A stretch of DNA of 53,401 bases from Cellvibrio mixtus subsp. mixtus J3-8 (GCF_000766945.1 NZ_KN266215.1:79754-133154), one strand, 5' to 3'; counted from the first letter of the stretch, positions 9,473 to 18,508 are shown. The notes: generated by a model not told the origin, from the letters alone. Translations and numbers: made by a program.

Positions 9473-10114
9473 ATGAGTTTTATGTCCGGCACCAAACCAT
9501 TTTCACCAACCCCACGGTTTTTACCAGAGTGTTACGATGAAATAGCTGATGCATTAGTGGGCCCCGGCTTTATTATCCTCGACAACGTTTTTCCTGAGAG
9601 CCTTACCCAGGGTTTGGTAGCACTTATCGGGCAACGTGAAAGCCAATTGAAACGCGCCGGTATTGGCCGTGAAGGTAATTATCAGCTCAATGATTTGGTG
9701 CGCGGTGATGCAATCCAATGGTTGGAAGCGGGAGATGCGGCTGCCACAGAATTTTTATCTGCCATGGATAAACTCCGGCAGGCACTCAATGAACGGTTAT
9801 ATCTCGGTTTGGCCGATTATGAGGCGCATTTCGCCAGTTATGCACCAGGTGCATTCTATAAAAAGCACAGGGATGCATTTCGAGGCAAGCCGGGGCGCAA
9901 GGTCTCCAGTGTTTTTTATTTGAATCCGGATTGGGATTTAACGGCGGGTGGCGAACTGGTGCTCTATGATGAAGCAGAAGAGCAGGAACTTGTTCGTGTT
10001 GCACCAGAATGCGGCAGGCTAATCCTGTTTCTCAGTGAAGACTTTCCCCATGAGGTTTTGCCTGCACGACATTCGCGCCAGAGTATCGCTGGATGGTTTC
10101 GGATTAACGCGTAA
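9473..10114 (+). CDS. 2-oxoglutarate/Fe(II)-dependent dioxygenase, prolyl-4-hydroxylase type
   Basis: A 213-residue protein of the SM-20/prolyl 4-hydroxylase group. The iron ligands are readable as H132-x-D134 (KKHRDAF) and H193 (FPHEV), and R202 in RQSIAGWFR is placed to bind 2-oxoglutarate. YAPGAFYKKHRD is the usual family context. The substrate is unknown; relatives hydroxylate proline in EF-Tu or other proteins. The start is uncertain: a TTG at 9461 and a second ATG at 9482 are in frame. It is divergent from hemN and shares the FNR-box region. An oxygen-using enzyme next to an anaerobic one under one oxygen-responsive site is plausible but inferred. Confidence 0.82.
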   Translation: MSFMSGTKPFSPTPRFLPECYDEIADALVGPGFIILDNVFPESLTQGLVALIGQRESQLKRAGIGREGNYQLNDLVRGDAIQWLEAGDAAATEFLSAMDKLRQALNERLYLGLADYEAHFASYAPGAFYKKHRDAFRGKPGRKVSSVFYLNPDWDLTAGGELVLYDEAEEQELVRVAPECGRLILFLSEDFPHEVLPARHSRQSIAGWFRINA

Positions 10115-10423
10115 TATTTTTGGCGATTGAAAAGGTGTATTGACCTAATCCTTGAATATTTTTAGGCGATAAATCCTTAGGAATTATTTTAAAAGCGGTT
10201 GGATGGCTTGGTGGTATTTACGAGGTAATGGACATTATAAATAGCGGGCAATTGTTGTTTTGGCAGTTGGCAATGCTTTTGCAAGATACTGGGCGTAGCT
10301 TGCTGAAATTCTTCCGGGAGGGGAGAAATGGAAACCAGGGAAGCGTTTTTCGGCAGGCACTATAACAATGAAAAATGCTCAGAGAAACGATAAGCGAGGC
10401 CGCGCATGTTAAAGGAAGTCACT
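10115..10423. other. Intergenic region upstream of the ATP-grasp/alpha-E operon
   Basis: 309 bp without a recognisable gene. It contains the sigma-54-like element at 10268-10283. The AAGGAAG ribosome-binding site at its right end supports the start at 10424 over the in-frame ATG at 10406. Confidence 0.6.
10268..10283 (+). promoter_or_regulatory. Sigma-54 (RpoN) type -24/-12 promoter element
   Basis: TGGCAATGCTTTTGCA keeps the invariant GG and GC with the required spacing. It differs from the consensus TGGCACG-N4-TTGCW at only two of the defined positions. It lies about 140 bp upstream of the ATP-grasp start codon. No enhancer dyad was seen nearby. Match made by eye. Confidence 0.55.
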
Positions 10424-11878
10424 ATGAGTGAAATGAAAATAGATTGGCAGAATTACCATTCTGGCCATTTCTATGATGAGTTAATCAGTGCGCCCGGCAA
10501 ACCCCGATCTGAAACCAAACACCTTACCCAATATCTCGCTTCCCTCTCGGGAGAGGAGTTGCAAGAACGCAAGCTCTCGGCGGAGTTGGCCATTAAAACC
10601 ATGGGCATTTCCTTCACGGTGTACAGCGATGCCGGCAACATTGATCGCGAATGGCCCTTCGATATTATTCCGCGCATTATTCCGCAACGCGAATGGCAAA
10701 AAACTGAACGTGGATTAATCCAACGTTTAACTGCGCTGAACTTATTTATTAACGACATTTACAACGACCAGAAAATTATCAAAGATAAAGTCGTTCCCTC
10801 TTATTTATTTGAGGATTCGGTCAATTTCCGCAAGGAATGCATGGGCATGAAGCCCGCGTATGGTGTGTGGTCGCATATTTGTGGCAGCGATTTGATTCGC
10901 GATAACCACGGCGAATTTTTTGTGTTGGAAGATAATTTGCGGGTGCCTTCCGGTGTTTCCTACATGCTGGAAAATCGCAAAGTAACCAAGCGGGTATTTC
11001 CGGAATTATTCGAAAATCACAACATTGTTCCGGTCACGGATTATCCCAACCAGTTATTCGACACACTTGCATCGCTCTCACCGCGTAAATCAGATCGTCC
11101 TGAAATTGTGGTACTCACTCCTGGCATTTATAACTCTGCTTACTTTGAACACTCTTATCTCGCCCAGCAAATGGGTGTGGAATTAGTAGAAGGCAGTGAT
11201 TTGGTAGTGGATAGTGATGACTGCGTGTATATGCGCAGTATTGATGGATTAAAACGTGTCGATGTTATTTATCGCCGTATCGATGATTTATTTTTAGATC
11301 CTGAAATGTTTAACCCGGATTCGGTATTAGGCGTGCGTGGTTTAATGCGTGCATGGTTGAAGGGAAATGTTGCCCTTGCCAATGCGCCTGGCGCCGGTGT
11401 TGCTGACGATAAGGTTATCTACACCTTTGTGCCGGACATGATCAAATATTATTTGGGTGAAGAACCTATTCTTGCCAATGTGCCCAGTTATTTATGTGTC
11501 GATAAAAAACAGTGCGACCATGTGCTCGCCAACCTCGATAAATTGGTGGTGAAGCCGGCAAATGAATCCGGTGGTTACGGCATGATCATCGGACCTCAAG
11601 CGAGCAAAAAAGAATTGGAAGAATTTGCGTTGCGCATTAAAGCCAATCCGCGTAACTACATGGCACAGCCATTAATCTCATTATCTACTGCGCCGATTTT
11701 AACCAATGGCAATGCCGAACCGCGGCATATTGATTTGCGTCCATTTGTGTTGCAAGGCAAGGAACACTGCGTTACACCAGGAGGCTTAACGCGAGTCGCC
11801 ATGCGCAAAGGTTCCTATGTGGTGAATTCATCGCAAGGCGGTGGCAGTAAAGATACCTGGATTGTGGTGGAGGACTAA
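10424..11878 (+). CDS. Circularly permuted ATP-grasp type 2 protein
   Basis: A 484-residue protein of the circularly permuted ATP-grasp family (formerly DUF404/DUF407), predicted to be an amide- or peptide-bond-forming ligase. Family landmarks are DIIPRIIPQREW, LEDNLRVPSGVSYMLENR, VLTPGIYNSAYFEH, LKRVDVIYRRIDD, LVVKPANESGGYGM and the C-terminal GGSKDTW. The start at 10424 follows a good AAGGAAG site. The alpha-E gene follows after 3 bp, so the two proteins probably work together. Comparative genomics of the family (Iyer, Aravind and colleagues) links such pairs to synthesis or tagging of small peptides; substrates here are unknown. A paralogue fused to alpha-E is at 24642-27191. Confidence 0.88.
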   Translation: MSEMKIDWQNYHSGHFYDELISAPGKPRSETKHLTQYLASLSGEELQERKLSAELAIKTMGISFTVYSDAGNIDREWPFDIIPRIIPQREWQKTERGLIQRLTALNLFINDIYNDQKIIKDKVVPSYLFEDSVNFRKECMGMKPAYGVWSHICGSDLIRDNHGEFFVLEDNLRVPSGVSYMLENRKVTKRVFPELFENHNIVPVTDYPNQLFDTLASLSPRKSDRPEIVVLTPGIYNSAYFEHSYLAQQMGVELVEGSDLVVDSDDCVYMRSIDGLKRVDVIYRRIDDLFLDPEMFNPDSVLGVRGLMRAWLKGNVALANAPGAGVADDKVIYTFVPDMIKYYLGEEPILANVPSYLCVDKKQCDHVLANLDKLVVKPANESGGYGMIIGPQASKKELEEFALRIKANPRNYMAQPLISLSTAPILTNGNAEPRHIDLRPFVLQGKEHCVTPGGLTRVAMRKGSYVVNSSQGGGSKDTWIVVED

Positions 11879-11881
11879 ATT

Positions 11882-12850
11882 ATGTTGTCCCGTGTTGCAG
11901 AACGAATTTATTGGCTGGGGCGCTATATGGAGCGCAGCGAAAACACTGCGCGCCTGGTGAATGTAAACTCCAATTTATTACTGGATTTGCCCAGCGGTGT
12001 GCGTGTTGGTTGGGGCTCATTAATTGATATTAGCGGCACTGGCAAATATTTTGAGCGCGATACCCAACTCGCCGATGAAAAAACGGTTGTGCATTTTATG
12101 CTGGCCGATAAAAACAATCCCGCTTCCTTAATTAATTCTCTCAGTTTTGCCCGTGAAAATTCGCGTATTACACGCGAAATTATGCCCATGGAAGCATGGG
12201 AATTAATTAATGATTTGTACCACTATATTCGCGATCGCGCTGACAAAGTTACATCGCGTCGCGATCGCAATATTATTCTGTTGCATGTGATTAGCAGTGT
12301 GCAGCAATTTACCGGCCTGCTTGCGGGTTGTATGAGTCACAACAATGCTTACGATTTAATTCGCATCGGGCGCAACCTTGAACGTGCTGATATGAGTACG
12401 CGTATTGTCGATGTTGGCCTGGTGAATTTACTGCCGCATTTATCTATCGGTGGTACCGAAGTTCTGGAACCTTACGATAATATTTTGTGGATGAGCGTAT
12501 TGCGTTCGCTCAGTGCTTACCAAATGTATCGCCAGCATGTGCGCGATCGTGTTAACTCCAATGCAGTAGTAACTTTCCTGTTGCAAAACGAAGATTTTCC
12601 GCGCGCTGTTGCCCATTGTTTAAAACAACTGGAGCAATGTTTGTGGGCGTTGCCCAATAGTGAAAATGTGTTGTCATCCATTGTCAATATCCAACAAAAG
12701 CTGGATGAAGCAAACCTGGACCAGTTATTGCAATCCGGATTACATGAATACATTGATGAACTACAATTGGAAATTGGAAACCTGCATTTCAAAATCGCCC
12801 AAACCTGGTTCCTGCCAGTGGTGATGGCCCAGGAACAGAAGTCTGCCTGA
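11882..12850 (+). CDS. Alpha-E domain protein (DUF403)
   Basis: A 322-residue all-alpha protein of the alpha-E family, recognised by its start LSRVAERIYWLGRYMERSENTARLV and by RIGRNLERADMSTRIVD near the middle. It is rich in conserved Glu/Arg helices but no catalytic role is established. It is separated from the ATP-grasp gene by 3 bp and followed by a terminator, so the two form a dedicated bicistronic unit. Unlike the second locus in this window, no transglutaminase gene adjoins it. Confidence 0.88.
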   Translation: MLSRVAERIYWLGRYMERSENTARLVNVNSNLLLDLPSGVRVGWGSLIDISGTGKYFERDTQLADEKTVVHFMLADKNNPASLINSLSFARENSRITREIMPMEAWELINDLYHYIRDRADKVTSRRDRNIILLHVISSVQQFTGLLAGCMSHNNAYDLIRIGRNLERADMSTRIVDVGLVNLLPHLSIGGTEVLEPYDNILWMSVLRSLSAYQMYRQHVRDRVNSNAVVTFLLQNEDFPRAVAHCLKQLEQCLWALPNSENVLSSIVNIQQKLDEANLDQLLQSGLHEYIDELQLEIGNLHFKIAQTWFLPVVMAQEQKSA

Positions 12851-12916
12851 TGTTTTGAGTTAACGGTGTCGATATAAATCGGCACAACCGTCTTGCGTGT
12901 TGTCTCTCTGAGACCT

Positions 12917-12940
12917 GGCCCGTTGTTCGGGCCTTTTTTA
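12917..12940 (+). terminator. Intrinsic terminator of the ATP-grasp/alpha-E operon
   Basis: GGCCCG/CGGGCC stem (12917-12922 with 12928-12933), a TTGTT loop and six T's from 12934. Confidence 0.85.
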
Positions 12941-12947
12941 TTTCAGG

Positions 12948-12984
12948 CAACAGAAAACAACTATCTAATAGCTGTTTTCTGTTG
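12948..12984. repeat. 12-bp perfect inverted repeat between convergent genes
   Basis: Arms at 12948-12959 and 12973-12984 are perfectly complementary, with a 13-base loop. No T-tract follows on either strand, so it is not a classical terminator. It may protect the 3' end of the DUF4349 transcript. Confidence 0.6.
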
Positions 12985-12998
12985 TTGCTAAAAAACGA

Positions 12999-13814
12999 TT
13001 ACGGCTTTGGCGATTTGGCCCTGAGCTTGCGCCAGAAAAATCGCAAGATAAAAAATAAAATTATAAAAATAATCAACCAGGGAATCAGGTAGGCCGTAAT
13101 AGTAATTGCACCGGCAATGCCCTCAGCGAAATTAGTTTTGAACTCATCCAGTGCAGTGGTAATAGGTTGCCAGAAAGAGTTTTCACTACGGCTGGATAAT
13201 CGGATATTAATAATATCCATTTCTACACGTTGCATTAGCGCTTTGTTATTTCCGCTTAAATCCTCCAATTGCGATTGTGTGTTGGCAATTTCTTGTGAAA
13301 CCTTAATAAGCGATTCGATATCACCCTTTGCTTGCTTTTGCAGATCCAGCAAATTTTCCTGATAGGATTGCAATAACTTGATGCGTTTTTCCGTATCGAA
13401 AATCTGTGTTGAAAGATCCTCTACTACTGTGGATTCGTTGGTAATTTCACTGTCAGTACCTGCAAGTGCGAGAAACTTCTCCACACCTGCCGGTTTGATT
13501 CGCACCCGGATTTTGCCGTAGCTATAGTTACCCGCCGAAAGCTCGGATTCCAGGATAGTACAGTTGTTATCCCTGTCGGCAGCACAATAATCTGTCAACA
13601 CTTTATACCTTGCGTCAAGTGCTTCCTTGGCCAGCTCTACACTTAAATTATGTTCGTAGGAAAGGTAGGGGTTAGTTTGGCGTTGTGCAATCAAGCCAGC
13701 TTTCATCATGGCGGTTGGGCTTTCCACGGCTTTATTGTCGCTGTTGTATTCACAGCCGCTCAGGCTGAAAGCTAAAAGCAGGCAGGTCAAACCTGAAATG
13801 ATTAATTTACGCAT
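12999..13814 (-). CDS. DUF4349 lipoprotein with C-terminal membrane anchor
   Basis: A 271-residue envelope protein. An N-terminal signal has a lipobox ending at C21 (SLSGC). A middle alpha/beta part (YGKIRVRIKPAGVEKFLAL...STVVEDLSTQ) is followed by a coiled coil at about 140-200 (DTEKRIKLLQSYQENLLDLQ...LEDLSGNNKAL). Near the C-terminus one strong transmembrane helix (ITAYLIPWLIIFIILFFILRFF) precedes a basic tail. This layout is that of DUF4349 proteins, whose function is unknown. It is convergent with the alpha-E gene and lies downstream of the lipid-biosynthesis operon on the same strand, 206 bp away. Confidence 0.8.
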   Translation of the reverse strand: MRKLIISGLTCLLLAFSLSGCEYNSDNKAVESPTAMMKAGLIAQRQTNPYLSYEHNLSVELAKEALDARYKVLTDYCAADRDNNCTILESELSAGNYSYGKIRVRIKPAGVEKFLALAGTDSEITNESTVVEDLSTQIFDTEKRIKLLQSYQENLLDLQKQAKGDIESLIKVSQEIANTQSQLEDLSGNNKALMQRVEMDIINIRLSSRSENSFWQPITTALDEFKTNFAEGIAGAITITAYLIPWLIIFIILFFILRFFWRKLRAKSPKP

Positions 13815-14020
13815 AGTCCAGATTAAATCCTTGATGAGTACCAGAGGGGAAAATACATTTGTCGGGTGTATTCGAGTTTAATAGTAGTACAGTAGGCTTT
13901 ATGGGTGCTGAATAAGGTTGGGTTACATTCGCTTTTAAGCCTGCAGTAAATGGCCGAAGACTGAAGAATATGAGCGAGAATCAGGCGGTGCTGCGCTCGC
14001 TTGCAGGAAAACAACCAGGG

Positions 14021-15607
14021 CTACAGAGAATTGTAACGTCCTGGCGAAATAACATTATTAGGGTCAAAAATGGATTTTAATTGGCGAGTGATCGGGTAGA
14101 GAGATTGATTGGTAGTAAAAATTTTATCCATATTACCAATATCAATCCGGTAAGGGGGAAAGCCGGCAGCGATAAAGTTATCCAGAATAGTACTGATAAA
14201 GCGATGGGCAGAATCCCTTGATGCATCCACAGATTTTATAAAGTCGATACTGATAACACATTCCAATACACAACCGCGCAAGGTGTTCATTGTTACCGCC
14301 GGTTGGACCGCAAACTCCTTTGCATGTTGTTCAATTATTTTTAACGCTGTATTAATCGCGGTTGCATTCATTGGTAATATTGGAGCGCAAAAATAAATCC
14401 CGTTATCGCTGTTATCAGGGGTAAGCCATTTTTCTTCAGTGTCGCGTGTGGGCCAATAAATGCTGCGTAGCATTTCGTCGGTTGGTATACCCCGGGTAAG
14501 CCCGATTAATGGTTTTATGGCTTGCAAGAACCAGGTTTTCCGGTGGAGCGATAACCACTTGGCAATGGATGATAATAATAAATATTTTTTTTCATCCATA
14601 AAGGATACTTTTGCAGTTTTACCCAGTGTCCTTTTCAGGATTTTTTGCGTGAGTCTAACCTGCTCTTTGGTTCCCATAATTGATCCGACGGCGGACCATG
14701 TTCCCTGGGACTCTTCCCGCACCACTTTTTCCACTACTTCCCTGGGCTGAAGCGCATTGTCATTCTTAAGCTGGTTGAAAATAATCGGCGTAAGGGATAT
14801 ATCCCTGCGGCGCTCATTGCCAATATGGACTACGCAGCTTAACGTTTTTGCATCAAATAATTCCCGCAAATATTCAACCAGTTGTGTTAATTCGTTCCGG
14901 GTGTTCACACTGGCAATAAACGCCGTGTGGGATTCCTGTTTCGGCTGCAATTTGACACAAGCGGAAATACATATACCGAAATTGGATTGTAAAAATAAAC
15001 CCAGCATATCCGGGCCAATACCATAAGGATATAAATTAGCAACCTTAAATGCGGAGTCAAATCCAGTGGTGATGGTATCTCCGTTCCCTAAAACTACATC
15101 CATCGTGATCAATGTTTCAACGCGCAAGGAATTATAAGCTGTGCCGCGCTCAAGGGTATTACCGATAATACTTGTGTCCCGCCCTGAGCCAGTTACATCA
15201 ATAAAAAAGGGCGCGTTAATATTAATCAGCGCTTGCGCTAATTGCGCCTGGGTTACTCCTGGCTCGACACACGCGTAACCAAATTCAGTGTTAATCTCCA
15301 AAACCTTGTTCATTGCATGCATATCCAATAACACACAATGGTCGGTGACAGGCGTGCGCGAACCTAATCCCCAATTTTTTCCAGTGCTTACAGGATAAAG
15401 TGCAATTTTATAAAAGTTGGCGAGGCGGACAATGGCAACTATCTGGTGCGGGTTGGTAACCTTAATTACCGCCTGTAATTTGCGTAACAAACCCAATGTA
15501 TTTTGTTGAAACGATACCAGTGCATCACCTTGCACAATAACCGGTGAGTCGTTGATATCTTGAACAGCAGTAATAAAAAGCTGGATACTATTTGCGACTG
15601 TATTCAT
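14021..15607 (-). CDS. FAD-dependent oxidase of the vanillyl-alcohol oxidase/4-cresol dehydrogenase type
   Basis: A 528-residue flavoenzyme. The FAD pyrophosphate loop YPVSTGKNWGLGSRTP lies at about 77-92, followed by a typical LDMHAMNKVLEI and, further on, ERGTAYNSLRVETLITMDVVLGNGD. These segments resemble vanillyl-alcohol oxidase, eugenol oxidase and 4-cresol dehydrogenase, which oxidise para-substituted phenols through a quinone methide. The C-terminal part (MNTLRGCVLECVISIDF, NNVISPGRY) fits the same family. It is the last gene of the acyl-ACP operon and starts directly at the stop of the acyltransferase gene (TAAATG), so translation is coupled. A tyrosine-derived acyl amide is an attractive but unproven substrate. 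Confidence 0.82.
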   Translation of the reverse strand: MNTVANSIQLFITAVQDINDSPVIVQGDALVSFQQNTLGLLRKLQAVIKVTNPHQIVAIVRLANFYKIALYPVSTGKNWGLGSRTPVTDHCVLLDMHAMNKVLEINTEFGYACVEPGVTQAQLAQALININAPFFIDVTGSGRDTSIIGNTLERGTAYNSLRVETLITMDVVLGNGDTITTGFDSAFKVANLYPYGIGPDMLGLFLQSNFGICISACVKLQPKQESHTAFIASVNTRNELTQLVEYLRELFDAKTLSCVVHIGNERRRDISLTPIIFNQLKNDNALQPREVVEKVVREESQGTWSAVGSIMGTKEQVRLTQKILKRTLGKTAKVSFMDEKKYLLLSSIAKWLSLHRKTWFLQAIKPLIGLTRGIPTDEMLRSIYWPTRDTEEKWLTPDNSDNGIYFCAPILPMNATAINTALKIIEQHAKEFAVQPAVTMNTLRGCVLECVISIDFIKSVDASRDSAHRFISTILDNFIAAGFPPYRIDIGNMDKIFTTNQSLYPITRQLKSIFDPNNVISPGRYNSL

Positions 15608-16219
15608 TTAAATTAATTCAGCTTGGGATAGTTCAGGAACCAGCAGATCCTGTTCAGACAATAAATGCTTAACATCTTCATCCAATTGCTCCCATGCCGA
15701 TGCGCATCCATAGCGTAAATTAACAATTGCAGGCATTACTTCGTAGTGCTTATCAATACCTTCCACCAGGACACGTGGAATATTTTCCATCCATTCCACA
15801 TCCATAATGAGTTCAACAAAGACTTTATTTTCAAATAAGCTGACGTTATTAATAAATCCCAGTTTTATTCCTGTCAAAAAAGTGAGGTAGGTAATCAATG
15901 CCCACAAATTATGGCGGCTGCGATAATCACGGTGAATCATCCCGCGCGTTGAATAGTAACAATTTTTTAAATCGGATAAAGGGACGCCGGTATAAGTGGG
16001 AAAAGGCGATCGTTGTGCATCAATTCCAAACATGGAGGCCACTAATTTGTCATTGTGATAAATACAAATGTGTTGCCCATCATAATCCTCCTGGCAAATC
16101 AGTGATTCTTCTTTGAGGAACTTTTTTTCAATAGAATAAATATCTCGCCTTAATTCATATAAACCCTGTGGAATAGCGCCGGAAATTATACGTATTGAAA
16201 AATTGGTTGTATTGCTCAT
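15608..16219 (-). CDS. GNAT-fold N-acyltransferase, resembling FeeM/LuxI-type synthases
   Basis: A 203-residue protein. The ATG at 16219 is chosen because AAGGAG stands seven bases upstream; the frame continues upstream but overlaps the desaturase gene. The pattern is that of acyl-ACP-using GNAT enzymes (N-acyl amino acid synthase FeeM, acyl-homoserine-lactone synthases): LYELRRDIYSIEKKF, then QEDYDGQHICIYHNDKLVASMFGID, then STRGMIHRDYRSRHNLWALITYL and VSLFENKVF. The neighbouring dedicated ACP would supply the acyl donor. Whether the acceptor is an amino acid, an amine or SAM cannot be read from sequence. Assignment is by pattern recognition and is moderate. Confidence 0.55.
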   Translation of the reverse strand: MSNTTNFSIRIISGAIPQGLYELRRDIYSIEKKFLKEESLICQEDYDGQHICIYHNDKLVASMFGIDAQRSPFPTYTGVPLSDLKNCYYSTRGMIHRDYRSRHNLWALITYLTFLTGIKLGFINNVSLFENKVFVELIMDVEWMENIPRVLVEGIDKHYEVMPAIVNLRYGCASAWEQLDEDVKHLLSEQDLLVPELSQAELI

Positions 16220-16230
16220 TACCATTCTCC

Positions 16231-17220
16231 TTATTGCCGGGGTTTTAACGAACTTAATACAACGTGTTTTACATTCCAGACGAGTCCGATTTTCTTGCAC
16301 ACAAAAATAAAATACCAGGCGATATCCACCTGCCACCATTTAAAACCCAATTTTGCTGCGGTGGGGTAAGCATGGTGATTGTTTTGCCAGGAGGCCCCAA
16401 AGGTTGGTAATGCGCACCACATATTATTGGCGCTGTGATCTCCGGTTTCATATGGCTTACTACCATAACGATGCGCAAATGAACCATTGAGCCAGGTTGA
16501 TTGGGTCACTAAAAACATACGCACAAGGCCACCCCAGATAAATCCTGTTAATGCACCCATCCATGTCTGGGTTGCAAGTCCACCAATAACACCGGGAATA
16601 ATTAATCCAAGAATCAAAATCGGAACATACAAATCATTAATTTTTTTTAAAGTAGAATCCTGAATGAGATCTTTGGCGAAGGCACTGCTATTGGTCACTT
16701 TGTCGTTAATCATCCAGCCGAGATGTGCGTGCAACAACCCTTTTGCCAATCCAAGGTTTTCCGGATTTGCGTGGGTGTGGCGAACATGTGGTGAATGTGG
16801 ATCGAGTTCGGTATCACTATGAATGTGATGACGGCGATGAGTTGCTACCCAATAAATAACGCCGCCTTCGCCAGCCATTTGTCCAAGAATAGTTAACAGG
16901 TATTTTAAAAATGAACTTGTTTGGAAGCTTCTATGAGCCAGCAATCGATGGTATCCCATTTCGATACCAAGGTTAGTTAATATATACATTCCAATTAATA
17001 AGCCGACATTCAATGCACTCACGCCACCGTCGACAACCATTAAATAAATCGCGGCAATTACACCCAGGAAAGGTAAAACAATGGTGGCAGAAGCAAGTAT
17101 TTTTTGAGCAAATATTACGTCGGGATCATTTAACGTGACGCGCACAACACGTTTTTCCCGTGGATTTTCAAATGCTGTTTCCGGTACGGATTGAATTGGA
17201 TCAGATAGTTTTGTGTTCAT
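16231..17220 (-). CDS. Membrane fatty-acid desaturase with an altered third His box
   Basis: A 329-residue di-iron desaturase of the acyl-CoA/Delta-9 type, with four to five hydrophobic helices. His boxes are H91-x4-H96 (HRLLAH) and H128-x2-HH (THRRHH). The third box is Q279-NN-H282-H283: the first His, a metal ligand in stearoyl-CoA desaturase, is Gln (codon caa). The usual NSxCH segment is also changed to NGSFAH (245-250). The sister desaturase in this operon keeps both. Either the metal site is modified, as might occur in an acetylenase or hydroxylase variant, or activity is lost. Located between the ACP and acyltransferase genes. Confidence 0.9.
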   Translation of the reverse strand: MNTKLSDPIQSVPETAFENPREKRVVRVTLNDPDVIFAQKILASATIVLPFLGVIAAIYLMVVDGGVSALNVGLLIGMYILTNLGIEMGYHRLLAHRSFQTSSFLKYLLTILGQMAGEGGVIYWVATHRRHHIHSDTELDPHSPHVRHTHANPENLGLAKGLLHAHLGWMINDKVTNSSAFAKDLIQDSTLKKINDLYVPILILGLIIPGVIGGLATQTWMGALTGFIWGGLVRMFLVTQSTWLNGSFAHRYGSKPYETGDHSANNMWCALPTFGASWQNNHHAYPTAAKLGFKWWQVDIAWYFIFVCKKIGLVWNVKHVVLSSLKPRQ

Positions 17221-17248
17221 TACACTTCCCCAGGATTTTGCTTTCCTA

Positions 17249-17515
17249 TTAGTGGTTCCGGGCTACATATTCAGCCAGGGATTTAATCGAATTGTGCGTT
17301 CTGAGCACTTTCACCCCGAGGGGAACTCCCGACCATGCAGCCAAATCGGAAATTAATCCGACAGCAGAAGAAGAATCCAAACCCAAATTTTGCAATGGAA
17401 CATCAGAAACTATGTCTGCTTTATTAAAATCCAATACATTCTCAATATAATCGTACAGCCAATTCTGAATCGCTTCGGCTCCAGGTGCAGGGGTATCAAT
17501 TAGCAAATCACTCAT
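17249..17515 (-). CDS. Dedicated acyl carrier protein
   Basis: An 88-residue carrier protein with the phosphopantetheine site [11 protein letters not shown], where S48 follows D47. It is unlike the housekeeping AcpP, with bulky residues ([24 protein letters not shown]), which is typical of standalone ACPs of secondary metabolism. It sits between the two desaturase genes downstream of a fatty-acyl-AMP ligase. The order ligase, desaturase, ACP resembles JamA-JamB-JamC, where the ligase loads a fatty acid on the ACP and the desaturase works on the ACP-bound chain. Confidence 0.88.
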   Translation of the reverse strand: MSDLLIDTPAPGAEAIQNWLYDYIENVLDFNKADIVSDVPLQNLGLDSSSAVGLISDLAAWSGVPLGVKVLRTHNSIKSLAEYVARNH

Positions 17516-17551
17516 AGAATTTTCCTTTTGAACGATAAAAATTAATGACAG

Positions 17552-18508
17552 TTATTTAACACGTTTTACATTGCTAACAAGGCCAATGGATTCCATTAGC
17601 ACTATTGATAAATATCCAATATCCAGTTGATACCAGCGCAACCCAAAACGCGCCGAATATGGAAAGGCGTGGTGGTTGTTATGCCATGATTCACCGCCAG
17701 TGATGATAGATAGCCAGGCATTGTTCCGGCTGCCATCCATTGTTTTATAGCGTTGATGGCCGGTTAAATGGCAAATTGAATTAACACTGCTGGTGGCATG
17801 GAACGATAAAAACAATCTCGCCATGCTGCCCCATAGAAATGCCATGATGGCTGCAGATAACGTTCCTTCAATTGCTCCTGCGATTGCTGGTGGTAGTAAA
17901 ATGCCCAGTGCTACCCAAAAAAAATAGTGCCGTCCCACTGACATAACCGTTTTATCTTTCAGGATATCTTTGGCATAACGCGCGCTATTGGTTAAATCGT
18001 GATTAAACATCCAGCCAAAATGGCTGTGAAAAAATCCTTGCCAATGTGTGAGGTTTTTTTCCTGGTTGTAATGTGGTGAATGCGGATCCAATGGTTTATC
18101 ACTAAATTGGTGATGGCGACGATGATTGCTGACCCAATAAACTGGTGAGCCTTGCGCCGCCATACAACCGAATACCGTGAGTAGTGCACGAATACTATTG
18201 GATGTGGTAAAACTTCGGTGTGCGAGCATGCGATGAAAGCCAACCGTAATGCCCAATACCATGGTCATGAAATAAAATACCAAAAACAGGATGAATGTCA
18301 GGTTGCTAAATCCGTAAACAGGAATTAATGCACAAGCGACAATAAAACCAATAAATGGTAAAACGATAATGGCTGTTGCATGGATTTTTTGAAATACATC
18401 CAGTCCATGGTTCTTTATCACATAACTGGATATGTATTTGTTCCCATCATCCATAGTGGTGATATTTGCAAGCGAATTATCTGCTGGTATTGCCGTATCG
18501 TTTAACAT
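17552..18508 (-). CDS. Membrane fatty-acid desaturase (canonical His boxes)
   Basis: A 318-residue di-iron desaturase. It has all expected histidines: H92-x4-H97 (HRMLAH), H129-x2-H132-H133 (NHRRHH), the NSICH segment (243-247) and H276-NN-H279-H280 (WHNNHH). Hydrophobic helices surround these boxes as in Delta-9 acyl-CoA desaturases. Its start overlaps the end of the acyl-AMP ligase gene by 7 bp, so the two are translationally coupled. By analogy with JamB-type enzymes it probably desaturates, or desaturates twice, the ACP-bound chain; position and product are unknown. Confidence 0.92.
   Translation of the reverse strand: MLNDTAIPADNSLANITTMDDGNKYISSYVIKNHGLDVFQKIHATAIIVLPFIGFIVACALIPVYGFSNLTFILFLVFYFMTMVLGITVGFHRMLAHRSFTTSNSIRALLTVFGCMAAQGSPVYWVSNHRRHHQFSDKPLDPHSPHYNQEKNLTHWQGFFHSHFGWMFNHDLTNSARYAKDILKDKTVMSVGRHYFFWVALGILLPPAIAGAIEGTLSAAIMAFLWGSMARLFLSFHATSSVNSICHLTGHQRYKTMDGSRNNAWLSIITGGESWHNNHHAFPYSARFGLRWYQLDIGYLSIVLMESIGLVSNVKRVK

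Noticed and set aside
13823-14020. Possible small gene between the DUF4349 and oxidase genes
   Set aside because: The only open frame is a 63-codon minus-strand frame without a signal, family pattern or ribosome-binding site.
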